DNA of 6,557 nt from Synergistaceae bacterium. Lineage in GTDB: Bacteria > Synergistota > Synergistia > Synergistales > Synergistaceae. Under the pieces are notes generated by a model that saw nothing but the letters and a program-made list of their open reading frames with translations, had not been told where the DNA came from and made no database searches. Made by a program: the position numbers and the translations under genes. Within the stretch, counting starts at the first letter, position 1, and each line of letters starts with the position of its first letter. This document shows, one piece after another, positions 1 to 5,928 of this stretch. Location of the stretch: the NCBI GenBank assembly GCA_031271065.1, contig JAISWP010000048.1, positions 1-6,557 of the forward strand. Reading direction: 5' to 3'.

Positions 1-585
1 ATCGGCGTTGACCTCGCCTATGCGGGTACGGCTCGCCATCGACGCCTTTGACAGGTTTTGCCTCTGTTTGTACGCAAACCAGAACAGAATGGGTATGAGG
101 GCGAATATTATCAGAGTCATCGTAAAATTCATCGTGCAGAGCAGGATAAACGACCCCGACAACAGGACGACGGAGAGGAAAAGGTCTTCAGGACCGTGGT
201 GCGCCAATTCGGCTATCTCGAAGGTGTCGTTTATTATGCGGGACATTATTCCCCCGGTCTGAGTCCTGTCGAAATACGAAAACGGCAGCCTCTGGAGGTG
301 GCTGAAGGCGTCCCGCCGCATGTCGAGCTGTATCCGCACTCCCATGGTGTGTCCGTAATACTGCACGGAGTAAACCATCGCCGCCTTTATCACGTATATC
401 ACAAACAGCGCGGCGGACCAGCCGACGATCATATAAAGCGCCCTTTCCGGCACATAAGTGTTTATCATCCTCCTGACGATCATCGGGTAAAACATGCTGC
501 ACATCGCTGTTATCAGAGCGCAGGACATGTCAAAAATGAAAAGCCTGAGATGCGGTTTGTAATACGATACGAATTTTAAAAACAT
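1..585 (-). CDS. ABC exporter half-transporter, N-terminal membrane domain (3' end outside window)
   Basis: The first 195 codons are visible; the frame is open to the left edge. The protein looks like the transmembrane domain (ABC_membrane type 1 fold) of a multidrug/lipid exporter half-transporter of the MsbA/YknU-like group, which would use ATP to move substrates across the cytoplasmic membrane. Visible support: hydrophobic helices near residues 15-35, 50-70 and 138-175, and the family signature around residues 104-122 (LPFSYFDR, then TGG, then SRIIND), which normally follows the second helix. The ATP-binding domain with Walker A and B should lie to the left and cannot be checked. ATG at 585 is chosen because CGAGG lies 5 bases upstream and no in-frame start precedes it. 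A promoter sits just upstream, so it is probably transcribed separately from thiT. ATA and AGG codons are frequent, as in the neighbours. Exporters of this kind often occur as heterodimer pairs; a partner is not visible. The substrate cannot be told. Confidence 0.88.
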   Translation of the reverse strand, partial: MFLKFVSYYKPHLRLFIFDMSCALITAMCSMFYPMIVRRMINTYVPERALYMIVGWSAALFVIYVIKAAMVYSVQYYGHTMGVRIQLDMRRDAFSHLQRLPFSYFDRTQTGGIMSRIINDTFEIAELAHHGPEDLFLSVVLLSGSFILLCTMNFTMTLIIFALIPILFWFAYKQRQNLSKASMASRTRIGEVNAD

Positions 586-586
586 A

Positions 587-666
587 GACGCCTCGATCCA
601 TCCTCCTGCAGCTTATTATCCCGATTATAAGCCGTCAGGAAGACACGCGCAACGGGACGAGGCGTC
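587..666 (-). repeat. Inverted repeat flanking the ABC promoter and covering its ribosome binding site
   Basis: Minus-strand GACGCCTCG at 666-658 is the exact reverse complement of CGAGGCGTC at 595-587. A G-U pair (667/586) and a U-A pair (668/585) extend it to 11 pairs, reaching the A of the start codon. The right arm contains the CGAGG that serves as Shine-Dalgarno. RNA reading through from thiT carries both arms and could hide the start site; RNA begun at the internal promoter near 617 lacks the first arm. The repeat is plain in the sequence; the function is inferred. Confidence 0.45.
624..652 (-). promoter_or_regulatory. Sigma-70-type promoter of the ABC exporter gene
   Basis: The -10 box is a perfect TATAAT (629-624). 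The -35 box is TTGCGC (652-647), and the spacer is exactly 17 bases. Transcription would start near 617, giving a leader of about 30 bases before the ATG at 585. The promoter lies in the short gap after the thiT stop codon, so the ABC gene need not depend on the riboswitch-controlled thiT transcript. Confidence 0.7.
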
Positions 667-675
667 CAGGCTGAG

Positions 676-1215
676 TTATCGGTTCAGCGGTTCTTTGAGA
701 AACTTATTCCACAGAAACCAGGAGGCCGCCGAGGTAATTATCATCGACGGCGCCAGAAAGCTGACGTTGTAGACCAGGGAGTATATCCACGGATTCTGCC
801 CCTCCGGAGCATACGAGGCGAAGAATACAACTCCGGAAAGCACATGGCATAAAAGCCTCGCCGCTCCTGCCGCGGCGGTTCCGATTATCACTCCCCTCGT
901 CTCCTGCCCGAAGAGTCCCGCGAGACCCAGGGAGCCGAAAGCGGCCGGATAGTCGAGTATGCCCTGCAAAGGATGTGCCACATAACCTCCGAACAGCATC
1001 TGTATGACTCCCGAGATGGTCCCCGCCAGCACTCCCCATTTGGCTCCGTACTTGTATGAATAGTAAAGCAGAGGAGCCATTTCGAGCGTTATGGAACCCC
1101 CCTGCGGCATACTGAAAAGTTTGATGTAAGAAAACACCACAGACAGCGCCACACACAGAGCGCCCTCCACAAGTACCTTTGTCCCGCCTCTGCCTCTTGC
1201 CGCTGCTTCACTCAT
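676..1215 (-). CDS. thiT: Thiamine-binding S component of an ECF transporter (ThiT)
   Basis: A 179-residue membrane protein, matching the usual ThiT length of about 180. ThiT binds thiamine from outside the cell with high affinity and works with a shared energizing module (EcfA, EcfA', EcfT), not encoded here. About six hydrophobic segments are visible. Family hallmarks are GGSITLEMAPLL at 39-50, LDYPAAF at 87-93 and LGLAGLFG at 96-103. The conserved stretch 123-150 contains CHVLSGVVFF, YAPEG and a final YN. From memory of the Lactococcus structure, H124, Y145 and N150 correspond to thiamine-contacting residues. A longer frame runs back to 1299, but that would put translation inside the riboswitch. 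ATG at 1215, preceded by AGGGGG about 10 bases away, is the sensible start. The TPP riboswitch immediately upstream independently supports a thiamine role. Loss of expression when TPP is plentiful is expected. Confidence 0.95.
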   Translation of the reverse strand: MSEAAARGRGGTKVLVEGALCVALSVVFSYIKLFSMPQGGSITLEMAPLLYYSYKYGAKWGVLAGTISGVIQMLFGGYVAHPLQGILDYPAAFGSLGLAGLFGQETRGVIIGTAAAGAARLLCHVLSGVVFFASYAPEGQNPWIYSLVYNVSFLAPSMIITSAASWFLWNKFLKEPLNR

Positions 1216-1216
1216 A

Positions 1217-1257
1217 CAAAAAATACCCCCTTTTGAGATAATCGCGCCGGGGGGTAT
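1217..1257 (-). terminator. Rho-independent terminator of the thiT riboswitch, overlapping the thiT Shine-Dalgarno
   Basis: Minus-strand ATACCCCC (1257-1250) pairs perfectly with GGGGGTAT (1230-1223) across a 19-base loop, and a run of Ts (1222-1218) follows at once. The GGGGG in the right arm is also the best Shine-Dalgarno for the ATG at 1215. When formed, the hairpin could therefore stop transcription and also mask translation initiation. It lies about 20 bases downstream of the TPP aptamer, the position of a riboswitch expression platform. Confidence 0.8.
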
Positions 1258-1279
1258 GGATGCTCTTGAAACTGCAGAC

Positions 1280-1377
1280 CATCGTTCCTTCGCCGGCATT
1301 ACCCGGATCAGGTTCCAAGGGTCGAGGCTCAGCCTCCTCTCAGCATCCCCGAAAAATTCGGGTCAGCTCCCCCGATG
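1280..1377 (-). ncRNA. TPP riboswitch aptamer (THI element)
   Basis: Read on the minus strand, the conserved TPP aptamer elements appear in order. The closing helix P1 is CATCG (1377-1373) with CGATG (1284-1280). Next come a GGGGAGC segment and the invariant CTGAGA (1343-1338), then a small optional hairpin GAGGCTGAGCCTC, then ACCCTTGGAACCTGATC. It ends with the P4/P5 signature CCGG-GTAATG-CCGGCG (down to 1291), which holds the pyrophosphate-sensing region. It lies between a strong promoter and the thiT terminator hairpin, so TPP binding should reduce thiT expression. Identification is by recognition of the consensus. Confidence 0.95.
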
Positions 1378-1390
1378 CTTCTTAATGTAT

Positions 1391-1421
1391 TCTATAATCG
1401 CACTTCGCGCGTATTTGTCAA
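1391..1421 (-). promoter_or_regulatory. Promoter of the TPP riboswitch-thiT transcript
   Basis: A perfect -35 box TTGACA lies at 1421-1416. The -10 region TTATAGAAT offers TATAGA (1396-1391, spacer 19) or GATTAT (1399-1394, spacer 16). A start near 1385 would put the first bases of the RNA just before riboswitch helix P1, as expected. The exact -10 is uncertain. Confidence 0.65.
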
Positions 1422-1487
1422 TACCCCGCGGGACCGCCGGGCTCCGTTCCTGATATAACCGTGAAGCTCTTTCGGACACCCTGAAGA

Positions 1488-1520
1488 TAAAAACGCCGAG
1501 AACTTGCTCCCCGCCCGGCG
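1488..1520 (-). terminator. Rho-independent terminator after the RNA methyltransferase gene
   Basis: Starting 14 bases after the methyltransferase stop codon, minus-strand CGCCG (1520-1516) pairs with CGGCG (1498-1494), and TTTTT (1493-1489) follows directly. The 17-base loop can form a further short GAG/CTC helix. It separates this gene from the thiT promoter. Confidence 0.6.
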
Positions 1521-1534
1521 CGGCCTGTCTTTAT

Positions 1535-2905
1535 TCAGCGGTTCCGGTCCATGACACAGAGACATTCCACGTGGGACGTCTGCGGGAACATATCGTACGC
1601 TTCGAGCCCGGTCACGGAGTACTGCCCGTCCTCCGCGAGCCTCAAAACGTCCCTGGCGAGGGTCGCTGGATTGCAGGACACGTAGATTATCCGGCCAGGC
1701 GATATCCTCTTTATGCCGGAGGTGACCTGCTCAGGCGCTCCTGTCCTGGGAGGGTCGAGCACTATGGCGTCGTACACGCCCGGTTTGAGATCGGAGCCGC
1801 CCATAAAACTCTCGGCGGATTCGGAAAACGCCCTGACGCCGCCGGCCCCGTTCAATTCCATGTTCTCCCTCCTGAGTTTCACGGCGGGGCGCCACTCTTC
1901 CACAGCGTCCACCGACTCGCAGACCGAGGCTATATACACGGTGAGACCGCCTATCCCGCTGTAGAGCTCCAGCGCCCTTTGGGCCGAAACATCACGCAGC
2001 GCGCTCCTGACCCGGCTGAATATCCTCTCCGCCTGACCGGGGTTTATCTGAAAGAAAGACGATATATCCAATTTGAATACATAGTCTCCCAGACCGGCGT
2101 TCACAGAACCAGCCCCGCATATCTGACGAAAGACCGGTCCCCAGATGAAGTTGTCCCTGGCCGTCTTGATGCTGAGGACCGAACCCTTCATTCGCCTATC
2201 GAAAGCCATCAGCCTCTGATGCGTATTGCGCAGAGCCCCGAACTGCCTGCGGTCCGGCTCCCGGGCCGCCACCACCCCCACCAGCAGCTCATCAGCGTCA
2301 TCGCGCGTTCCCGAGCGTACAGCTATAGCTCTTATATCGCCGGATCCCTGCCGCTCGTCATAGCCTTTCAGCCCGGACCCTGCGTGGGCGCTGATGATCT
2401 CGTGAACCAGTTTTTCGAGGGGCGGTTTCAGAACCGGGCACCCGGCGAAGGGGACTATCCTGTGACTGCGGCGCTCGTAGAAGCCTGTCACACGGCCCGC
2501 GGGGAGGGTCGTCTTGTTCCTGCAGCCCCACTCGCAGGAAGAAGGAGCGCAGGGGATATCGTCCGGTACGTCCATCTTGCCTATCCTGCGCATCGCGTCG
2601 CGCAGTATGACCCGTTTCAAACCGATCTGGGCTCCGTAAGAAGCGTGCTGCAGCTGACATCCGCCGCAGCGTCCGTAACTCGGGCACCTGGGTGATACCC
2701 GGTCGGGCGAGGCGTCCAATATCTCCAGCACAGAGGCTGCCGCGTAGTTTCTGCTCACCCGCTTCACCCGGCAGAGTACGCGCTCCCCCGGCAGCGCCCC
2801 GGGGACAAAGACGACGAAGCCGCCTTCGGAGGACGGACGCGCTACCCCTTCTCCCTCGCTGTTCACTGATTCAATGTTTAACGTGATCTTACCGCCCGGG
2901 TTCAT
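1535..2905 (-). CDS. rlmD: 23S rRNA (uracil-5-)-methyltransferase, TrmA/RlmD family, with TRAM domain and Fe-S cluster
   Basis: 456 residues, the usual RlmD/RlmCD size. Enzymes of this family transfer a methyl group from S-adenosylmethionine to C5 of a uridine in 23S rRNA (U1939 and/or U747 in E. coli numbering) or tRNA. Domains in order: an N-terminal TRAM RNA-binding domain (about 1-62); a [4Fe-4S] site with C74, C80, C83 and C156 (CPSYGRCGGC then FAGCP); and a C-terminal Rossmann methyltransferase. Within the last are FFQINPGQ at 284-291, the SAM loop ELYSGIGG at 313-320, DPPRTG at 384-389, the catalytic nucleophile C411 in VSCNPATLARD, and H445/E447 in the closing SHVE motif. All key residues are intact. 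ATG at 2905 starts the TRAM domain cleanly, but the nearest purine-rich site (GAGAGG) is about 17 bases upstream, so the start is less certain. Target specificity (RlmC, RlmD or dual RlmCD) cannot be fixed from sequence alone. It is flanked by terminators, so it is probably monocistronic. Confidence 0.93.
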   Translation of the reverse strand: MNPGGKITLNIESVNSEGEGVARPSSEGGFVVFVPGALPGERVLCRVKRVSRNYAAASVLEILDASPDRVSPRCPSYGRCGGCQLQHASYGAQIGLKRVILRDAMRRIGKMDVPDDIPCAPSSCEWGCRNKTTLPAGRVTGFYERRSHRIVPFAGCPVLKPPLEKLVHEIISAHAGSGLKGYDERQGSGDIRAIAVRSGTRDDADELLVGVVAAREPDRRQFGALRNTHQRLMAFDRRMKGSVLSIKTARDNFIWGPVFRQICGAGSVNAGLGDYVFKLDISSFFQINPGQAERIFSRVRSALRDVSAQRALELYSGIGGLTVYIASVCESVDAVEEWRPAVKLRRENMELNGAGGVRAFSESAESFMGGSDLKPGVYDAIVLDPPRTGAPEQVTSGIKRISPGRIIYVSCNPATLARDVLRLAEDGQYSVTGLEAYDMFPQTSHVECLCVMDRNR

Positions 2906-2946
2906 GGAAGTCGGATGCGCCGCCTCTCAAAATACATACTGGGCCC

Positions 2947-2952
2947 ATTGTA
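2947..2952 (-). promoter_or_regulatory. Possible -10 box of the RNA methyltransferase gene
   Basis: TACAAT (2952-2947) matches five of six consensus bases and lies 41 bases before the ATG at 2905, just after the kor terminator. No good -35 is visible at the right distance. TAAAAT slightly upstream is an alternative -10. Weak support. Confidence 0.3.
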
Positions 2953-2967
2953 CTCCATTTTACACAG

Positions 2968-3011
2968 AAAACCGCCTGCGCTGCCCGCGCGCCCCGGACC
3001 GCGCGGGCAGC
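2968..3011 (-). terminator. Terminator hairpin of the kor operon
   Basis: A perfect 12-bp stem, GCTGCCCGCGCG (3011-3000 on the minus strand) with CGCGCGGGCAGC (2991-2980), encloses an 8-base loop 33 bases after the korC stop codon. The minus strand then has GCAGGCGG and TTTT (2971-2968). The T run is short and displaced by 8 bases, so it is a strong hairpin but an imperfect intrinsic terminator. The plus-strand flank has no T run. Confidence 0.65.
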
Positions 3012-3044
3012 CGCGTACAAAGAGATTCGGAGTCAAAAGACGCC

Positions 3045-3602
3045 TTACTCCTTCTCCTTCATGATACGGTAGCCTTCGTCGAAGGCCTTGCTGTTGAGCT
3101 CCTCGGTTCCCTTGGGTACGCTGGCTATGATAGTGTTCCTTATGGAGTCGGGCTTCAGCAGTCCTTTTATTTCGAGTATCCTGGCGACGGTGCCGAGGGC
3201 CACCATGTTGGTGACAATCTCGCGTCCCAGCACGTCACGCGCCGTCTTGACTATGGGCAGGCGGTAAATGTCCGCGTTCACGTCAGGATCCTCCCTGACG
3301 AAGAAGTCGTCGAGAATGACTATGCCGCCCTCGGCGGTGTCGTGAGAGTATTCGTCGCAGGCTTTCTGGGTCAGGATCACCTGAAGATTCGGGCCGGCGG
3401 CCTTCGGATAATCTATCTCACCATGCGCTATCACCACTTCCGACTTCGACGCGCCGCCCCGGGCCTCCGGACCGTACGCCTGAGTCTGGACAGCATTGAG
3501 GCCCTCCTCCATCAGAGCCGCGCTCTGGCCGATTATGACGGCCGCGAGTATGACTCCCTGACCTCCGGAACCGGCTATGCGAATTTCGTAACGATCGCTC
3601 AT
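3045..3602 (-). CDS. korC: 2-oxoacid:ferredoxin oxidoreductase, gamma subunit
   Basis: 185 residues, typical of the separate gamma subunit (KorC/KorG, VorC-like). In these enzymes the gamma domain helps bind coenzyme A and completes the alpha-beta-gamma core that converts a 2-oxoacid plus CoA to acyl-CoA, CO2 and reduced ferredoxin in the cytoplasm. Visible motifs: the glycine-rich GSGGQGV at 11-17, TQAYGPEARGG at 40-50, SEVVIAHGEIDYP at 54-66 and TNMVALG at 131-137. A GTG at 3611 would give three more residues, but it overlaps the Shine-Dalgarno GGAGGT (3615-3610). ATG at 3602, 8 bases from that site and 5 bases after the korB stop, is preferred. It is the last gene of korDABC and is followed by a strong hairpin. 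All motifs are intact. Confidence 0.92.
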   Translation of the reverse strand: MSDRYEIRIAGSGGQGVILAAVIIGQSAALMEEGLNAVQTQAYGPEARGGASKSEVVIAHGEIDYPKAAGPNLQVILTQKACDEYSHDTAEGGIVILDDFFVREDPDVNADIYRLPIVKTARDVLGREIVTNMVALGTVARILEIKGLLKPDSIRNTIIASVPKGTEELNSKAFDEGYRIMKEKE

Positions 3603-3607
3603 ACCGC

Positions 3608-4426
3608 TCACCTCCCGGCCCTCTCGATAACCTTGTCGTATTTTTTAGTGTATTCCTCCGCGCCGCTGTCCAGATGGAGCTCGCCTATCACGTATTTACC
3701 GGACAATTCATCCTGGGTCATGCCGTCGGCTTTGGCCTTCAATACGCTGCGGTCCTTGAAATAGCTGAAGTTGTCCAGGGGACGGCTGCGCTTGTTCTTG
3801 CGCCCGAATTGGGTATGACAGTGGGTCATTATCTCGATCACCGAAAAGCCGTCGTGCTGAATGCCCTTCTTGATCAAGGTCTCGCACATCTGAGGCTGGG
3901 CTATCGTGGCCCGCGCTACGAACGTGGCGCCAGCGCCTATGGCGAGACGGCAGATATCGAAGGGCGGGTCGACGGCCCCGTACGGCGCGGTCGTGGCTAT
4001 GGCGTCGATGGGAGTCGTCGGGGAGGCCTGGCCTCCGGTCATCCCGTATATGTTGTTGTTCATGACTATGGCGCAGACCCCGATATTCCTGCGGCACGCG
4101 TGTATAAAGTGGTTGCCCCCTATCGCGGAGCAGTCGCCGTCGCCCATCACGTCTATCACGGTGAGTTCGGGATTGCACAGCTTCACGCCTGTGGCGAACG
4201 CAAGAGAGCGTCCGTGAGCGGTGTGAAGAGTGCAGGAGTCGATATATCCCGGCATACGGCTCGAACAGCCTATGCCGGAGGATATCACGGTCTTGCTCGG
4301 ATCTTTGCCCAGAGAGGTCAGCGCGCGCAGCATCGCGTGCATTATTATCCCGTGCCCGCACCCGGGGCACCAGATATGCGGCATGAACTGCTGTCTGAGC
4401 CATTTCATCACATCTTCGCGGGGCAT
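3608..4426 (-). CDS. korB: 2-oxoacid:ferredoxin oxidoreductase, beta subunit (TPP-binding)
   Basis: 272 residues, standard for KorB. It carries the thiamine pyrophosphate and one [4Fe-4S] cluster, and is where the 2-oxoacid is decarboxylated and electrons leave. Visible: CPGCGHG at 20-26; GIGCSSRMPGY at 51-61; DSCTLHTAHGRSLAFATG at 63-80; the TPP/Mg motif GDGD at 95-98 with N105; NNNIYGMTGGQ at 123-133; and THCHTQFG at 202-209. C20, C23, C54 and C203 match the spacing of the four cluster cysteines known in small-subunit enzymes of this family. A TTG-started frame reaches 4444, but that codon lies at the edge of the AGGAGGT (4441-4435), which is placed 8 bases before ATG 4426, so 4426 is the start. 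This also means the gene begins 1 base after the korA stop instead of overlapping it. Substrate (2-oxoglutarate or another 2-oxoacid) is not settled. Confidence 0.94.
   Translation of the reverse strand: MPREDVMKWLRQQFMPHIWCPGCGHGIIMHAMLRALTSLGKDPSKTVISSGIGCSSRMPGYIDSCTLHTAHGRSLAFATGVKLCNPELTVIDVMGDGDCSAIGGNHFIHACRRNIGVCAIVMNNNIYGMTGGQASPTTPIDAIATTAPYGAVDPPFDICRLAIGAGATFVARATIAQPQMCETLIKKGIQHDGFSVIEIMTHCHTQFGRKNKRSRPLDNFSYFKDRSVLKAKADGMTQDELSGKYVIGELHLDSGAEEYTKKYDKVIERAGR
3610..3615 (-). promoter_or_regulatory. Shine-Dalgarno that fixes the korC start
   Basis: GGAGGT (3615-3610) overlaps the korB stop codon and lies 8 bases before the ATG at 3602. It rules out the GTG at 3611 as initiator. 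Confidence 0.7.
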
Positions 4427-4427
4427 G

Positions 4428-5567
4428 TTACGCCACCTCCTCAATATAGGACATTATCTGCGCCGGTTTGAAGAGCTCGCCGTTCAGAAGCGCCCTGCAG
4501 TGAGTCTCGCATCTGCCGTGCACGGCCCGGTCTATCTCCAGGAACATCTGCCCCATGTTGAGCTCGGGCACTATCACGTGCTTTATGGAAGACGTCTCTA
4601 TTATCTTCTCCAGTTCAGCGTCCGCAAATGGCCATATGGTGATCGGACGGAAATGTCCGACCTTTACCCCCCTGGAGCGCAGTTCGCGCACAGCGCGAAG
4701 GGCTGAACGGGAGACACAGCCGTAGGAAACGACCAGCACGTCGGCGTCCTCGCAGCTTTCAGCCGCGTATTCGACCACCTCTTCGCGGCATCTCTCTACC
4801 TTCCTGATGATCCTCGTTATCTTTTTATCTATGTCCGGCGTGCTGTTGGTGGGGAAACCCCAGTCGTTGGAGGTGAGCCCCGTCACGTGCCAGTGGTATC
4901 CGTCGCCGAACGCGGCCATAGGAGGGATGTCGTCCTCGGGATCGGCCAGATATGGGATGAACTTCTCCGGCGGGACAGCCGGCTTTTTCCTATTTGTAAT
5001 TTCGAGCGAGGAAGCGTCGGGAACGACGATTCTCTCCCTCATGTGCCCCACCACTTCGTCCGCCATTATGAGAACGGGCTGGCGGAAACGCTCGGACATA
5101 TTGAACGCCTTGACCGTCAAATCGTAACACTCCTGGACCGAGGCCGGAGCGTAGGCGATCGTGGCGTGGTCCCCGTGGGTTCCCCAGCGGGCCTGCATGA
5201 CGTCTCCCTGAGAGACCTTGGTCGGGAGGCCGGTGGAAGGACCGCCGCGCTGTACGTCCACGCAGACGAACGGTATCTCAGCGATATAGCCGTAGCCCAG
5301 AAGCTCCTGTTTCAGCGAGAAACCGGGGCCGGAGGTGCCGGTCATGGCCTTTTTTCCAGTTATCGACGCGCCTATGGTCGCGGCTATGCCGCCTATCTCG
5401 TCTTCCATCTGGATGAATCTGCCGCCAAGTTTCGGAAGTTCCTCCGCCATTACTTCGGCTATTTCCGTCGAGGGAGTGATCGGGTAACCTCCGAAAAACC
5501 GGCACCCCGCGTCGATACCGCCCATAGCGATAGCCTTGTTTCCCTGCCAGAACTCGGCTCTGGGCAT
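4428..5567 (-). CDS. korA: 2-oxoacid:ferredoxin oxidoreductase, alpha subunit
   Basis: 379 residues, close to the usual 375-380 of KorA. The alpha subunit builds the substrate side of the active site and the second half of the TPP pocket. Visible: GGYPITPSTEIAE at 26-38, the hallmark substrate-binding loop; FIQMEDEIGGIAA at 51-63; GTSGPGFSLKQELLG at 77-91; QRGGPSTGLPTK at 106-117; a C-terminal transketolase-like domain with VVSYGCVSRSA around 279-289; HFRPITIWPF at 305-314; and PELNMGQ at 334-340. A GTG at 5576 would add three residues but sits one base from the AAGGAG (5583-5578). ATG 5567, 10 bases from that site and 1 base after the korD stop, is better. The paralogues VOR and IOR have related subunits. 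The order ferredoxin-alpha-beta-gamma and the sequence style favour the 2-oxoglutarate/general 2-oxoacid group, but the substrate is an inference. Confidence 0.94.
   Translation of the reverse strand: MPRAEFWQGNKAIAMGGIDAGCRFFGGYPITPSTEIAEVMAEELPKLGGRFIQMEDEIGGIAATIGASITGKKAMTGTSGPGFSLKQELLGYGYIAEIPFVCVDVQRGGPSTGLPTKVSQGDVMQARWGTHGDHATIAYAPASVQECYDLTVKAFNMSERFRQPVLIMADEVVGHMRERIVVPDASSLEITNRKKPAVPPEKFIPYLADPEDDIPPMAAFGDGYHWHVTGLTSNDWGFPTNSTPDIDKKITRIIRKVERCREEVVEYAAESCEDADVLVVSYGCVSRSALRAVRELRSRGVKVGHFRPITIWPFADAELEKIIETSSIKHVIVPELNMGQMFLEIDRAVHGRCETHCRALLNGELFKPAQIMSYIEEVA
4435..4441 (-). promoter_or_regulatory. Shine-Dalgarno that fixes the korB start
   Basis: A full AGGAGGT (4441-4435), inside the end of korA, lies 8 bases before ATG 4426. 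The upstream TTG at 4444 abuts the site and cannot use it. Confidence 0.8.
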
Positions 5568-5568
5568 G

Positions 5569-5769
5569 TCATTCACTCTCCTTCACTGTAATAGCAAAAT
5601 CCGGACACACGTTCTCGCACTGGCGGCATCCGATGCAATCCTCTGGCCGGACCGGCTCGCACTTTACCTGGCCGTCGAGTTCCAGCACCTTCTTCGGACA
5701 AATACCTATACAGAGACCACAACCTTTGCACCAGGACTTGCTTATCTTCACGCTGAAGCGTTTTGCCAA
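5569..5769 (-). CDS. korD: 2-oxoacid:ferredoxin oxidoreductase, delta subunit (2[4Fe-4S] ferredoxin-like)
   Basis: A 66-residue bacterial-type ferredoxin subunit that relays electrons from the beta-subunit cluster to free ferredoxin. Two complete cluster motifs are visible: C14, C17, C20, C24 (CKGCGLCIGICP) and C45, C48, C51, C55 (CIGCRQCENVCP). The frame is open back to an ATG at 5868, but that lies upstream of the predicted promoter (-10 at 5852-5847), so the longer 99-residue form is unlikely. TTG at 5769, giving MAKRFSVKISKSWCKGC, fits the family's N-terminus. AAGGTGG lies 5 bases upstream and AGGAGG lies 12 bases upstream. GTG at 5778 is an alternative but is only 3 bases from AGGAGG. 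First gene of korDABC; its stop is followed after one base by korA. The function is sure, the exact start is not. Confidence 0.88.
   Translation of the reverse strand: MAKRFSVKISKSWCKGCGLCIGICPKKVLELDGQVKCEPVRPEDCIGCRQCENVCPDFAITVKESE
5578..5583 (-). promoter_or_regulatory. Shine-Dalgarno that fixes the korA start
   Basis: AAGGAG (5583-5578), within the last codons of korD, lies 10 bases before ATG 5567 and only 1 base before the alternative GTG 5576. Confidence 0.65.
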
Positions 5770-5846
5770 AAAAACCACCTTCCTCCTCAAAACGGGTTCC
5801 CTTCCCGATCTGCACTTCTTAAACGGAGCTTGCACTGAATAGAACG

Positions 5847-5875
5847 AATATATCGGAAAAATATGCACAAATCAA
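5847..5875 (-). promoter_or_regulatory. Sigma-70-type promoter of the korDABC operon
   Basis: TTGATT (5875-5870) and TATATT (5852-5847) are separated by exactly 17 bases, in AT-rich DNA. Transcription would start near 5840, giving a leader of about 70 bases before the korD TTG start at 5769. No riboswitch consensus is recognised in that leader. Confidence 0.65.
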
Positions 5876-5928
5876 GTCAAAAAAGATGATTACATATTTT
5901 CAGGTATTTTTGGCAAAATTAAAACTAT

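Noticed and set aside
58..579. Plus-strand open frame of 173 codons at the left edge
   Set aside because: It is the shadow of the ABC exporter gene on the minus strand, which has a proper signature, promoter and ribosome binding site.
1216..1299. Upstream extension of ThiT to 1299 (28 extra residues)
   Set aside because: The extension would be translated from the TPP aptamer and terminator hairpin themselves; the family length and the 1215 ATG argue against it.
1571..2695. Long plus-strand open frame (374 codons) opposite the RNA methyltransferase
   Set aside because: It is antisense to a protein with every catalytic motif intact, and its own translation shows no recognisable domain. Long antisense frames are common opposite GC-rich genes.
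2874..5591. Plus-strand open frames of 296, 265, 158 and 234 codons opposite the kor operon
   Set aside because: All lie antisense to well-recognised kor genes, show low-complexity His/Arg/Gly-rich translations, and make no family sense.
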